NCBI GenBank assembly: GCA_024349245.1
Contig: JALDNG010000078.1
Location: 521,001-585,000 of the forward strand
Length of the DNA: 64,000 nucleotides
Direction: 5' to 3'
Source of the DNA: Neodontobutis hainanensis
Taxonomy: Eukaryota; Chordata; Actinopteri; Gobiiformes; Odontobutidae
Positions within the stretch are counted from its first letter, which is position 1, and the number at the start of each line of letters is the position of its first letter. The position numbers and the translations under genes are program-made. The notes below the pieces were generated by a model that had not been told where the DNA came from, searched no databases, and saw nothing but the letters and a program-made list of their open reading frames with translations. This document shows, piece by piece, positions 45,801-58,620 of the stretch.

Positions 45801-48423
45801 GTCCTGCTGGTCAAGCTCTGAGCTATCTGACTGTCTGTGTTGTCTGACGGCTTCATTCAGAAGTGTTAACACAGACGCCCCTTATCCCAGATATCTTCAG
45901 TTCATCTGGTGCAGTCTGTCCAGTTATTGTCCCACTGCCTTGGGAGGGAGGCTGGGACCAGTGTTGTCCAGTTAATAATGACATTAGCAGCAGCTTAACC
46001 CAGCTATTCCTCAAAAACATCAATTTGATTGTGCCATTTGAGATAATGCGATCTTTGAGGGCTCGTCTGCAGATGAGGCTGTCCCTGTGTGATGTGTGCA
46101 TCGGGGAATACATAATGTCTCAGGAATGGCTTTGACAGAAGCTCAAATTCTTGACACAAGAAGTTCAATTTCATGCTTTGCCTCAAACATGTTAATGATC
46201 TTCAGGGAATGTTTTTTTTTTTAGCTCAATAGTTCTTCAGGTGACACATGACTGACAGATAAAACATTGTCATACCATTACAATTACACTAAAATTACAC
46301 ATGCCAGGTTTGTCTTAATGTTCTTGTAACATCCATTCTACCCAGGTGAATGGAAGAGTTTGTGCGTTTGCTTTTGGATCTCACACCTTGCGCGGAGCGT
46401 GCATGGGCACATCAGCAGTGACAGGGGCAGACATGCTGCAGCTGCTGGAGCTGCCTGTGTTTTCTTTGCGACTCATCTGTACTTTTATGTCTGTGTTTGA
46501 GGATGGCTTTTCCTTCTGCTCAGGGCTCCTCCGGGGCTCGCTCGGTTTGCTGGAAAACACCAGCATTTGTTCTCTCAGGAAGGCCTCATCGCGCTCGTGT
46601 CTTTCCGTTGCTAAGAAAACACAGGTGCCCCTTCCTCCAGTCGGTATCAGTCAGTTTGGTTTACATGCACAGTTAAGCTGAGCTATGGTTACAGTCTGAT
46701 CTGGTCATACGTGATATTGATTTATTCTGCATTGAACAAAATGTCTGCCTCTGCTGCTGAAGGTAACTTTGTGCCCTTCAAATCGTCAGTATTTTATCTT
46801 TCCAATAATGCATGTACTTCTACCTTGTGCAGGGAACTGTGGCGTTCATTTTTGTTTAGTAGGATATCAGTCAGACTCAGATACTTACAAAAGTCTGGCT
46901 TTAGTCAGACTAACATAATAAATAGCTTTTCTGATGAACTAAATATGTCTGACCTCATTGGTGGATATTAAATGTCTGCAGTGTTTTTTTTTTTCTTAGG
47001 CTGCTGGCACTTTTATTGGTACTATTGGAGTAAATGTGAGACTGATGCGATCCTGAGCAGGGCAATTATAACAATCAAAGTCTCTTCAGGGATGTGAGAT
47101 CAGTTTTTGATGACCGCGCTCCATCCTGTGCCGGCAGAGAAACCCGTCTGAGTTCTGCGAGCTTTATCTCGATGGGGCACAAAGATAACACACTGTCGAC
47201 ATTGACACATGGTGAAAAATCTAATTAACTCAACTAAAGCTGAGTAATTGTGAAAAACTGACCTCTTAATAGAATAAGAAAACACTGATCTCATCTTTTG
47301 CCATACATCAGAGCAAGTACATGTGTTTAATTGGATTTTTGACAAATGTACATCTCGTCTTGTGTGAACAGATGGTAACATAAAACCTTTCCTGTAATTT
47401 TAAAAGTGTGTGGACGTCTTGCCCTCAAACAAAGAAAATAAAAGGAGTTAAATGAGAAGACACATTGCTCTTACCTGTTCAGAAAGATAATTTAAATCCA
47501 TATTAACAAGTCGAACACAGGCCTTTTAGAAAAGAATGTTTGCTTTTGAGAAAGTATCATAGCCATCTTTTTATCTTTTGCTAAAAAATTGACCCTCAAT
47601 GCCTTAAAACGAACTTTTAACTTGTCGTCTACAAATGTGAAGTTTCTTGAGTGAAATCATAAATAGTAGGTCTACACATTTTTACAGTTAACAAACTAAA
47701 AGTGCAACATTGGCTTCTCTGAAACAAGCAGCTGGCATAAACGTCTGTTGGTGTTGGTGGAAAAAAATATCAATTTTAGCTTTGATCTTTAATAAAATAT
47801 TTGTACCATAATATCACAAAAGTTAAAATACTGTTCGAGGTAACAATCAACTCAAATAGAATCTAATGTACAAAAATATAAAGTAACTTATAAAGCTTAT
47901 ATGTAACAATACTAATGTCAAACTTGTGGAAGACCTTGTGCCTTCATGTTTGACAACTACGACACAAGATGCTTCTGTGTATGAGCGAGGTACTAAAAAT
48001 ATTGAGACTGCTTTTCTTTTTGTGGCAAAGGCTTTTTTTACGAGGCCACAAGCCATTATCTTGTTTATGTAAAACATCAAATGGTTTAACATTTAGGTCT
48101 ACACTGGTTTCTGCTTCACTCATGGACAGAACATTTCTGATCTGGAAGATCAAGTCACCTTTGTCAAAACAGTTTTTTACATCCACATGTAAATAACTGC
48201 TTCATTTCACAAGGTTTTGAAGCAAATTACAGACACACAATCATTAAAGCATTTTTGAAACATGTGAAAGATTAAATCAGAAATGAACAGTTGTGATTGT
48301 GATCTAAGGCCTGTGCAGATACTTCTCCAAACAGCAACGTAGCAAGCAACAGCAAACTTAGTTGTTGTTTTTTGCTTGAACTCTGGCCTTATGCCATGTT
48401 TACAGACACTTCAGGATCCATAT

Positions 48424-48791
48424 TAGAGCTGTGCAATTGATCGCAACGACAAAACTATTGCAATTTCAGTTGAGCAATTTTAACTAAATCACATATGGCT
48501 GTAACTTTATTTATTTATCTATACTTTAATTCAGAATCAGAGTTTCCATTAGCCGGCATATGACGGCTTTTGGCTGGTTTAATTCATAACTGGCCAATAA
48601 AATAAAATATGTAATATGCATATGCCATATCATATTTATCTAAGAAATGTTTTGTAATGTACTTCTCGTGCACTGAATACATTTAGAATATATCACAAAT
48701 GAAATAACGCAAAAACAAATTGCCAAAAACTTTGCATATTGCAATATTTATAAAGAAATTGCAATATGATTATTTTGTCCATACAGCCTTA
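48424..48791. mobile_element. possible hAT-like MITE remnant
   Basis: The left end TTAGAGCTGTGCAATTGATC and the right end, reverse complemented (CTAAGGCTGTATGGACA), share the GCTGT core. The interior has repeated TTGCAAT/ATTGCAAT motifs typical of such fish elements. Ends and duplication are not clean. Confidence 0.35.
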
Positions 48792-50479
48792 GTCCTTATA
48801 AGCCACTAGTTATCACTTGAACAGCATGAACCCACTTTATTGAAATATTGGTAAAGTCATCTTTGATCCAACTAGAGCGAGATCAGAAGTCAGAAACTGG
48901 TGTTGAATTAGCAAAAACAAAGTTGGTGATGAAGTGAAGGTTGGGTTCATCCATCATGTGAGATGATTCCACAGCAGACGCTCGTATAGCTGGCTCACTT
49001 TCTGCATCGGTTCATTTACTTGGACGTTTGTGTAAAGTGAGGTTGCGAGCTGAAATGTTTGACTTTCAAATGAGTACCATTCAGGACCCTTCATTTTACA
49101 GGAGCCGCTCTCATTGTCAAACCCAGAAGGAATCATGGATGATGAGTCAAAGACTGAGTGATAGGACTGGCTATGTCTGTTTATATCTGTGTTATATCAT
49201 TGCAGCTTCGTTTGTATTTTCTTTACGCCATAACCAAAACAAATAAATACTGTCTAAATTTGCATATGTTTTATGAAATGTGCTTCTAGGGAAAAAGCCA
49301 AATTTCTCTTGTATCTGTGAAATTTGAGGAGCAAACCACAATCTTCTATTTTTGTCTTTTCCATCCTATAGTGGATATGTGACATTTTCCCTCACTGTAA
49401 ACACAGCAGCCCGTATGTACACTCCAGGATCCAGTCTGGCAAAACACTTTGACAGTCCAGTCTGGATTTGCTGTTAGTCACTGCCAGTATACCATTTCCT
49501 GCTCTGGGGAAATGTTTGACTCTGGTGACATGATACGAGAAATACAAAGTAGCAGGCTTGTAAAAGTTCTGAAATACTTCAAGCGTGACAACAATGAAGA
49601 GGAAATATAAGGTTAAAATCTTCCAAAGTGCGGTTTGTGGTGAGTGCAGTTTAAAAGAGAGGGGCTGTGTGAGAGAAAGGGATGTACAAATGCATGAGGA
49701 TCATAATCATACTAAAAAAGATGTTGAGGAGATCCCTCTTAGTCCCTTCTCAAAAGTATGTTTAAGATATTTTTGTATTTACTAAAAAAATGTGCAGATT
49801 TAAAGAGAGATGCTCCTTTTCACAAAGACAGGGTCTGTAGAGTTTGACCGCATTTGATGCAGACTGAAATTCTGCCTTTCATGGTTGCACTGGCTCATGT
49901 CTCTGAACAAACCCAGTGGAAATAGGTCAGAAAATGGGTTCTCTTAAGAAAATGTAAAACTTTTTTATTTACATAGATGTTCTAAGGAAGCCTGACCAGT
50001 CATCTTAATTATTTATCTATTCAACACAAAGAATTCGTCGGCTCTGTGGATTTAAAAAGGCAGTACTAAAGGATACAACCAACATTTAGAGAACAGTAGG
50101 CAGTGTATTCAGAATGATGCCTCTAGAATGAAACAGATACACACCTGTGGCAACAAAAGCGGCAGTATTACACTAACTTGATGTTTCAGTTTTGTTTCAG
50201 AGTACTCATGGACCCACTCACCGACAGCACACACATGTGCTTGGTCGCCTGCCATTTGCTAAAAACCTCTTGTTTAGGCAGGTTTGTGATTTTCCCTCTA
50301 AATTCAACTGAATAAAGATACAATCAACCAGAGAAAAAAGGTGGGGCCAACATTTGTAACACACAATATAATGTTGGGATCAACACAATATGAAAAACAA
50401 AGCACAAACAAAAAAGGTTTGTAAAATGTGAGGCTAGTCCTATAACTTTATGAAGGATCGTGCATTTGAAAAAAAATAA

Positions 50480-50600
50480 TGTGCTTCTCTTTCAGCACTT
50501 CTCAGTTTGTCTGCTCTGGGCAGCTTTAGGAACAGGATGTAATGAAACGTCCACTGTTTTTCTACAGAGCTTTAATCTCTATTTTTCCAAGAAACAAAAA
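50480..50600. repeat. dispersed repeat, copy 3
   Basis: It resembles 28,990-29,075 in order and wording (GTGCTTCTC, CTCAGTTTGTC, CTCTGGGCA, GGAACAGGATGTAATG against GGAACAGAATGTAATG, then CCACTG). It marks the same interspersed family as the copy next to the minisatellite. Confidence 0.55.
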
Positions 50601-50618
50601 ATGCTTTAATTGTTATTC

Positions 50619-50983
50619 ATTCATTCTTTTTCTACCACTTTGTCCCGTTAAGGGTCGCGGGTGACAGGAGCCTATCCCAGCAGCTTTGGGCCTGAGGCGG
50701 GGTACACCCTGGACAGTTAGTCGCAGGGCTAACATTTAGAGACAGACAGTGACAGACAACCATTCACTCTCACATTCACCTTGATTGACCTGTACATGCA
50801 TGTCTTTGGACGGTGGGAGGAAGCCGGAGTACCCGGAGAGAACCCTCACTAACACGTGGAGGACATGCAGACTCCTCACAGAAAGACCGGAGACGGCCGA
50901 GAATATTTGAGTCGGCCGGGTTTTGAACTCTCAACCTTCTTGCTGTGAGGCAGGAGTGCTAACCACTCTACCACATGCACCCG
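50619..50983 (-). mobile_element. tRNA-derived SINE, minus strand, with perfect target duplication
   Basis: Flanked by TTGTTATTC on both sides (50,610-50,618 and 50,984-50,992). Read on the minus strand it begins with a tRNA-like pol III promoter (TGGTAGAGTGGTTAGC as A box region, GTTCAAAACC as B box, about 50,916-50,972) and ends in a tail with CCTGTCACCCGCGACCC and a short ATGAATGAAT repeat. This is the build of teleost SINEs whose tail copies a LINE 3' end. A degraded copy (18,472) and a tail fragment (38,181) also occur in the window. Confidence 0.9.
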
Positions 50984-51485
50984 TTGTTATTCTTCCCAGT
51001 ATTAGTATTTATGTTATGTTATTTTTGACTGATGTGTCTTTTATGTTTAACTAAATACTATAAAAGCTTGCACAATACACCTTTCCCAGGTAGTCAAACA
51101 ACAGGTTTGGGGCGCTTACCAACCTGGCTTAGTTTCAAATGTTTTCCTCCGTGGCCGGCAGATATGACCTTAAACACACACTGCATTCTCAGATGTCAGC
51201 GAGGGATGTCAAGCTGGTAGATCATGAACCCACTTAAAGTGAAAATGAGCTGACAGACTCAATCAGGAAATGTAAACGTCTAAAATAAAAGCCTTTCTCT
51301 AGATCGCTCAGGTTGAGAGACGTGGATTTAAAGAAGGTCACAGAGAAGTGATAACAATTACACATTGTTGTGTGCGTGCTTTAATGTGACAGCTCAAAAA
51401 ATCCCACATGAGATGGTGTGTGTTTCTAATGCTGTGACTGTTTGGACACGTCTGACGCCTGTGTCTTTCTCTCCGCAGAGTTTCA

Positions 51486-51509
51486 ATGCTCCTCCACGCT
51501 CTAAGATGA
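51486..51509 (+). promoter_or_regulatory. short upstream ORF overlapping the ligand start codon
   Basis: ATG at 51,486 opens a seven-codon frame whose stop TGA (51,507-51,509) overlaps the main ATG (51,506-51,508) as ATGA. If the exon starts at 51,479 or 51,481, ribosomes would meet this uORF just before the main start, which could lower or regulate translation of the secreted factor. Confidence 0.5.
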
Positions 51510-53072
51510 AGTTATGGAAAGGTGCTACTCTTGCCTTCATGCTCTGTGGTGCAGCCTTATCCCTCATCCTCGTTAGAAACATGGCCGCTCTCGGACAGTT
51601 TAAACCCAACGACAAATATCCTCACACACCTACAGCGAGTCACTCAAAAGCATTGTCAAGGACACAATCCACCTCATCATCAAGATCAAAAACAAAAGAA
51701 GAAGCAGAGACGTTGGCGGTTTCCAGGACGATGGGCCTTCGACGGAGAAGCCGATCAGCGGACGACATGAACTCACTTCTCTCAGAGTGTAAGACAAACT
51801 CACTGTTTTTTGTCGGCTGTGAGATAAGGTGTCATGTGAAGTGTGTCCAGTAATTCAATTACCACCTCATTCATTATGTTCACCGATGTGCAAAGAAACA
51901 AGAGAAGCTCACACATTTTCACAGCAAGTAGACAGTTAGATCTGGTTCTCCAACATTAGATACTAACAAATGTTCAGAGAAGTCTGTCACAATTGTCTCG
52001 TGTTGAACCCCAGAAGGTCTATTTGAATAAGCAGCATGCACAATTCTTGACTAAATACACAATTTGTTCACTTTTTCTTTTAAGACAGCCCTTGAGATCT
52101 TGGTTTTCTTGCAGCAATTTAAAAGACTAAACTACTACTTGATTATAAACCCAGAAGAATTCCCATTAAAACAATCAGTGTGGTATAAACAAGTGTTTCT
52201 GCAGAGTCCTGTGTACAGTGTCCAGTTTTGTGGTAGGTCTGGTCAAACGTTAGTAGCCTTGAGCAATCAAATAAAATGAACATCAGCCTATCTGATCAGT
52301 TTTCTGCTTGTGTCTCTGTTAAAATTACACTGGGGTTGTGATCTTGACTTTGTTTGTGTCATGTTTGCACAGCTTGTTGTGGAGCATTGCACAAGCCTCT
52401 TTCTCATTCAGTAATAAATGTGATGAAGTGTTCTCACTGATTTTGTAACCTTTTACTGATTGACACTGAAGAACAAACCCAACTTTGTAGAACGCAGTTG
52501 TTTATTTAGAGAGATTATAAAGAATCAAGCTACTGTACACTGTTTCTGTGAACCATCTGCTGTGGTTAAAGTCTCATTATTTGGACATATCACTCATCAT
52601 TCCCCTGATGTAACATGTTGATTTGTCTCCTCTATCAGTTACCCTGATGTTCCAGAGTTTCACTGAGAGCGAGCTCCAGCATGTGGTGGGCACTCTGCTG
52701 AACAGGAAAAGAAAGAAGGGCCATCGACTGGACAGCCAGACCCGAAGGACTAAGAGGGCAAGAAGGCCAAAACCCTGCTCCATCAGGGGGCTCAAGCTGA
52801 CGGTCAGTGAACTGGGTCTCGGCTATGAGAGCAACGAGACCATGCTGCTGCGCTACTGCAGCGGCAAATGCACGGCTCACCGAAGCAACTATGACATCAC
52901 CATGGAGCACATGATGAGGACTGGCTTCACGAAGAAGGGACGCAAGGACAAAGTGAGCAATGGGCCGTGCTGCCGCCCAACAGCTTTTGAAGAAGACTTT
53001 TCCTTCCTGGACAACAAATACATTTACCGCACGATACAGAACTTGTCGGCTAAGAGCTGTGGGTGTGTATGA
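51506..53072 (+). CDS. GDNF-family neurotrophic ligand, neurturin/artemin subgroup
   Basis: Two coding exons (51,506-51,788 and 52,639-53,072, phase 1 intron) encode 238 residues. Residues 1-24 (MKLWKGATLAFMLCGAALSL) form a signal peptide. RTKR at 131-134 is a furin-type site, giving a mature chain of 104 residues. Seven cysteines (141, 168, 172, 205, 206, 235, 237) follow the GDNF-family cystine-knot pattern with LGLGYESNE, RYCSGKC, GPCCRPTAFEEDFSFLD and SAKSCGCV. N160 in NET is a possible glycosylation site. Such ligands are secreted homodimers that bind a GFR-alpha co-receptor and activate RET in neurons. The signal peptide, VSELGLGY and the final CV resemble neurturin. The 32-residue heel between Cys172 and Cys205 and the linkage to ptprf resemble artemin. 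The subgroup is clear but the member is not, so no symbol is given. Confidence 0.88.
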
Positions 53073-54560
53073 CCCAAACGGACTTCATCTCTTCCTCATG
53101 CTGCTCAGCCTCTTTTGGAAATTCTAAATTTTTTTTCCACTATGGAGTATAAGCTGAATATATTTAAGGCTGCCCCAGGCCCATACTTTTGGACACTTTT
53201 AGCGCTGGGACCTTCTCATGTGGCCAGTGAGCAAAAACGTGTTGTTTTTTATCTGATTTTATGCAAGAAGACAGGGAATGACTGCTTACACCTCAAAGAG
53301 GCTTTTATCTTTTCTATCTGTGTAGTAACACTGTACAATGTGGTGTAACAACTATGTAGCAACATAACGTTTGTGATACTCCTTCTGTGTATCTAGTACT
53401 TCATGACTCTACTCACAACGTCTGACGCTTGTGCTTCAGGTGGACTCTGCAAAAAAGGCATAAAGTGCAATTCCAAAGTCATAAATAATACATAATACAT
53501 ATTTATTATTCTTATACTAACCTTAAAGGGGTTATATGTAGTTTTGCCATTTACAAATAATTTTAACACAGAGTAAAATGAAGTAGTGACCAAAAAGTAC
53601 TCATAAATCAGTCTGTGTAGATCATTTTTTTCGAACTGTTACAGACTGCAGTGTTATCACAGGTACAAGTGTTACTAATAAGACGAGGAAAGAGAATCCC
53701 CTTCTGGAGCTGGAGATTCGAAAAGGCATGTGTTTTGTATCTTGTTGTGTAGATGACTGACAGTGAGCCCCTGCTTTAAAACTCATTATCACTTTTGTAA
53801 TGTCACAGTATGAAATGCTCCCATCTGTTCTTCATACTGGGATTCATTATGCTCCCATGTCTCCACTCATTTTACCAGGCTTTTTTTTTTTTATATACTT
53901 CTCCCAAATAATCCCGTTCTATTATTACCCACAGAGATTTGCCAAAACACACGTTGATTCAACACTCTTGATGAATTCATAAGCCGTTCCTGTGATGTCG
54001 TCTCTGGATGTAATTTGTGAAGCTTACACTCGGCGGTATTAGGTAATGTGAGGCTGAGTGTGAAGAAGAAGAATGGCTTTAGTGAGCGATAGTGACATGT
54101 TTTTTCTTGCTTTCAGAAAACAAACTATGAAGTAGATCTGGATTTGGAATTTTGTTTGTACCCATAAAACCTTGTACCCATCAGCCCTCCAAAGCCCAAA
54201 GCCTTTTATTGGCCTGCACGATGCCTCCATGTTGCTTTGCCTGCTACAATTTAGGAGAAATGAGAGCAGTTACAATGACTTATGAAGCAACTCTTTTCAT
54301 TTTATATTGTTCTTGAAGCCGTCACCTGTTTCAAGCCGTTTGGAAGTTATGATTGTGTTTTTATTTTCTGATGATGTGCAGCATGGGGTGCGGATGCTGT
54401 GCATCTTTAATGTAGTTAAAGTTTATTTATTTGTTAACTAAATTATGGTTTGCATATTTATTTAGATTAGCACACAGAAACAGGACAGCTTATTCTCATT
54501 AAGCATCTGTGCCAAAGTGTTTTATGTAACCTTCTGCTGAATAAAGCTCATTTCAGAGGT
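53073..54560 (+). other. probable 3' UTR of the ligand gene
   Basis: AT-rich sequence after the stop. An AATAAA at 54,540-54,545 followed by a T-rich stretch is a plausible transcript end, giving a 3' UTR of about 1.5 kb. Earlier cleavage cannot be excluded. Confidence 0.4.
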
Positions 54561-56417
54561 ATGGATGTTATTATTTCACCCACTGTGTGACAATGTTGAG
54601 CTTTTACAACCTGTGCAATCAGAGAGTATTTAAATGATTAAATACCTGCAAAAACAAATCAATGTAACATGATATCATGTGAGGTAATGAAGCTGTGAGT
54701 CCGGTGACTATTGGCAGCAGCACAGACAGGAATGCTGTTGATCAGGTTACAATAAATAAACCATTTGTGGATTTGAAATAGAGCCCTTGTCATGTTAATG
54801 CAGGGACACTAACAGTCTCTACTGTCCTGTCATCTATTATACAGCAGCCGCTGTGGTGACATAAGCTCATGTTGTATCCATTTGTCCTGTTGACATAGTT
54901 CTCAAGTATTTTCAAAAACAAAAACCAGCGAAGGCCCTTCTGATTTGTGGATGAGCTCACAGTGGAACAAACTCGTCTGTTTACAGATAATACTCACCTC
55001 AGGGATGTATTTTACGAGATGCATCCATTTTGAGTTCACTCAGTAAAAGGAAGTAAACTTTGTAGAAGTGACTATAAACAGTCCTGTTTTCTGTCTGAAC
55101 ACAAGCACCTTTTTGGAGCATTACCAAAAGGCCAGGCTCGTGGTGGACTTTCATGTCGGGATTGTTATTCTTGTCTTTACTGAACTACACACAGTTCAGT
55201 TCAAAGTACGACAAAAGTAAATGCTATTATAGTTTTACATTTGTTTATTCAATTCCAACATCTTATATCATGGATCATTCTAGTCGTCCACATGAGCAGC
55301 GCTGGTGCACTGATGTGTTGGCTGGCTGTTGACAAGTTGCAGCAGGAGGAACAAGTGTAACTGATGTCATTAATGCTCAGGTGTGTCTTCTCCATGACCC
55401 GTGTTACACAGCTCCGTGATTGTTTTGCAGTGTTTACTTCACTGGAGAACACAGTGCAACCGCAGTGTAATGACTTAAACCTTAGGCGCCGGTGAAACGT
55501 CACTATGGCTGCTGTGGAAAGTTGTTTTTAGAGTTTTAAACCTATGGATCACCAAAAGTAAACCCACATTTGTAGTGTTCTTGCAGGTAAAGTTTTGTTT
55601 TTTGAGGTTTCCTTTCTCTGTGCGGTCTACCTGACCTAACTGTATAGACTGGAGCACTGGACATTGGCTGAAGCCTCTCGCTAACAGGACTAAGAATGTA
55701 CCTGGCTGCAATGTGAGGCTATATTTGGACCAGGGCTTTGAGCTAAAAGCGGACGCTAACACAGCTAGTGATAATGCAGTAGTAACTGCTTAGTGTTCAG
55801 GGTAAACCCTGGCTTGTATTTACAGAGAATGTGTCCTGAGGCAAGCTGAATAAATGATATCCGATGAAGCTTTGATGCATTGAGTAGTTGTCGAGACATG
55901 CCAATGATGAAGCCAGAAATGTTAACCTGTTGTTGGCACGAGAGAGAAAGTCATTAGGGTTTATCCTGTGGCTATTGTTTAAAATGCCATGGCAATGCAC
56001 AGACCATGACAAATACGATGTAGAACATTTTGGGAGTGGTCTCTGTCGGGAAGAGGGTGCCCCTGTTGATTCAGTTTGACACGTCATGGAGGGCGTTTGG
56101 AGGTAACATGGAGCTGCATGTAAACATCAACACCCAATGAAGGGATATTTAAAAAATGTTGTCCATCCCTAGAAGTGAAGTTGAGACATGTAGACTCCAT
56201 ATCATCAAAGACATTCTCACTAATCTGTCTTTAACAATGGACAGCTGACTCATCAGACATTTTCATGACATTGTGTCCATCATTTTGTAAACACTGCCCT
56301 CTACATTATTAGTGTGATACACTTTATGTAATACACTAGTTTGATTTGAAAGATGATGAGATGGACAAGGTTCTCTTAACGCCAGAAGATCCAGTCTTTG
56401 TGTCCGGTCTTATATAT

Positions 56418-56443
56418 TTATTTATCCTGGCCAGGATAAATAA
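56418..56443. repeat. perfect 26-bp palindrome without loop
   Basis: The half-site TTATTTATCCTGG is followed directly by its reverse complement. Loopless palindromes of this size are rare by chance; it may be a footprint of an excised element or a dimeric binding site. Confidence 0.85.
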
Positions 56444-56905
56444 CGTAAATTCTTTTTTGTTTCTGTAGAATTTTGTAGATCCAAGTTGGACTTCCAAATT
56501 TCCTCTGAACACAGTCGGTTTGACATCTTAAGAGTTATAATTGGTCTGATAGGATGTTTAGTGAATTGTGTAAAGTGTTGTGAAAGAAAGGGATACCAGA
56601 CCCCTTTTGCTAGTTTGAATATGGCTGGACAGGTTAGTATTTCAAGTGTGACCACAGTATAGTGACTCACACCTCAGGCTACGATAAAACGCCACAATGG
56701 CTGAAACGGGTTAGTTCGATTTTTTAAAACGTCTCCGGGTTCACACTAAGGACCACAGATGGATGAGGTAAGTTGTTCGTAGTTTTTAACCTCACATTAG
56801 GATCATGCCAGAACTTAACTCTTGTTTGTAGTGTTGTTTTTGCAGCTAACGTGTGAACATATTCTTTAGATATACCGTGCAGAGCTTTGAGACAATCTCG
56901 AGTGT

Positions 56906-57011
56906 ACATAAGACATAAGTGTAAGACATAAGTGTAAGACATAAGTGTAAGACATAAGTGTAAGACATAAGTGTAAGACATAAGTGTAAGACATAAGTGT
57001 AAGACATAAGT
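56906..57011. repeat. 13-bp tandem repeat, about 8 copies
   Basis: The unit ACATAAGTGTAAG repeats almost without change. It lies inside the second copy of the diverged repeat at 56,630-57,060. The long open frame on the minus strand (YTYVLHLCLTLMS) is only a by-product of the array. Confidence 0.92.
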
Positions 57012-58598
57012 ATGGAGAAAAGTGCTGGACATTTGCTAAAGCCACTTTAATGTGAGCTAGTTTACAAGATTTCTACTGAGTGGAAATTGTTGTGAAGGGA
57101 AGGGAGACCAGACCCAAAAATGTGTGTAACTAAAATCCTACATTTTTATAATGAATTGGTGATAAATCTGCTAACCTTGCTCCAAGAACTTAGATTTTTC
57201 TGGTTGTTGCTGATAAACTAAGCTACTTGGGAAATTTAAAACTGTTATTCCTTTGCTCTGTCTTATTATTTACTGTCAAAACAGGGTGGTGTAAGGAGCC
57301 TGTTTTACTGTACCATGATTCTGTGAAATCAACATGGTTTTCTGTAACACAACAAATGTAAAACTTTGACAATGGCTGCACTAGTATTGATAATTCATTT
57401 CCATCACTGAAGACATGAAGCCAAATAAAACCATACATACTATGATAGAATCATACTTTTAGTGTCAGATCTTATTTTAAGGCCATATTTCAAGTATATT
57501 ATGAGAAAAACTTCTTCCTCAGTTGTACATATATGAAGACTGCCTTGCTTCTGGGAGGCACACATTCCAGTCAAAAACAGGCAACAATTGCACAACATCC
57601 TGCACAGATTCAATGGAGCAAGAGCAAAGCAGCACTGCAGGCGTTTGGAGGTAACACAAAGTCTGCCAGAGCAATCTGAGCTACACGTCGATCAGAGATA
57701 GTTCACAGAGTGATGGGCCTTAAAATATGATCCTGGTAAGTGTGGAGAAAAAAAAATCCTTTTCCGTGGGGAATTCTTTTGGCCAAGTGGAGCACATGTT
57801 TTGATTTTCTGCAACTTACTGTATGCACTACAGCTGTGCATGGGGGAAACATGACTTCAACAGTTTGTATTTTGAGTAATTTTATATTTTATGCCAGCTA
57901 CAGGGAGAACACTGGAGAATATGACTCACATCAAGGCACACCAGCCTCAAGCTTTTGGATACAATGATATTCAATATGTGAAGTATTTCCTTATTAGAGA
58001 CAATCACAATTCAAATGGAAAGAGAAGAACTTGAAAAGCATTGCGTAAGGATTTGTATTTGCATTTTATTATTTTGACATTTTTGGGTTTCTTGCTAAAA
58101 AAACATGCCTTTAACTGTTTAGCAGCCACTCTACCTCTGATGTAAACAGACACTTCCGTTTCTTGCCACTGCAATAAATGGCCTTCAAGCCAACACAGCA
58201 ACAGCAGAGAAGCCCTACAAAAAAAAAACAAAAAAAAACACTTGTGTGGGAACCAAACTGTGCACTAACACATGGCATCAATTTGATTACAGAGAATTAT
58301 TAATGTGCGAGGATCCAGGCCACAGAGGTTCTGCAAGCATTCAGCATTCCCAATAAAATAAAGCTTGTTTTTCCTTTTCATATGGTGATAATAGCAGGTT
58401 AGACCTTGGGCCAATACACTAATAAACTTCCACATTAAAGAGTGTTGCCAACTAATTAAACCCAATTTTTTAAAGAGAAAAAGGCCAGGGGGCTGCAGTC
58501 TCCTGGCACATTTTAAACCGTAAAATTACACGGTACAATCTATGACTTCAACACCTCGTGATTTAATTAACACTGCTAAAAGAAAACAGCAGTTGGTG

Positions 58599-58620
58599 AA
58601 ATAATAATAATAATAATAAA
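58599..58620. repeat. (TAA)n microsatellite
   Basis: About six to seven ATA/TAA units in a row. Confidence 0.85.

Larger units (their letters stand above)
42860..51478. other. long non-coding stretch (intergenic or 5' intron of the ligand gene)
   Basis: About 8.6 kb without a recognised exon. It holds a possible hAT-like remnant (48,424-48,791), a dispersed-repeat copy (50,480-50,600) and an intact SINE (50,619-50,983). A GC-richer block at about 45,030-45,420 stands out from its surroundings and could be regulatory. Confidence 0.55.
55450..57060. repeat. two diverged copies of one unknown repeat
   Basis: About 55,450-55,770 and 56,630-57,060 share order and wording: GCAGTGTAATGACTTAAACC against ACAGTATAGTGACTCACACC, AAACGTCACTATGGCTG against AAACGCCACAATGGCTG, TTTGTAGTGTT, and GCACTGGACATTGGCTGAAG against GTGCTGGACATTTGCTAAAG. 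The copies are in the same orientation. Class unknown. Confidence 0.55.

Noticed and set aside
55249..55503. Minus-strand frame with several cysteines.
   Set aside because: It overlaps one of two diverged repeat copies and has no family match.
56724..57032. Repetitive minus-strand protein (YVLHLCLTLMSYT).
   Set aside because: It is a by-product of the 13-bp tandem array.
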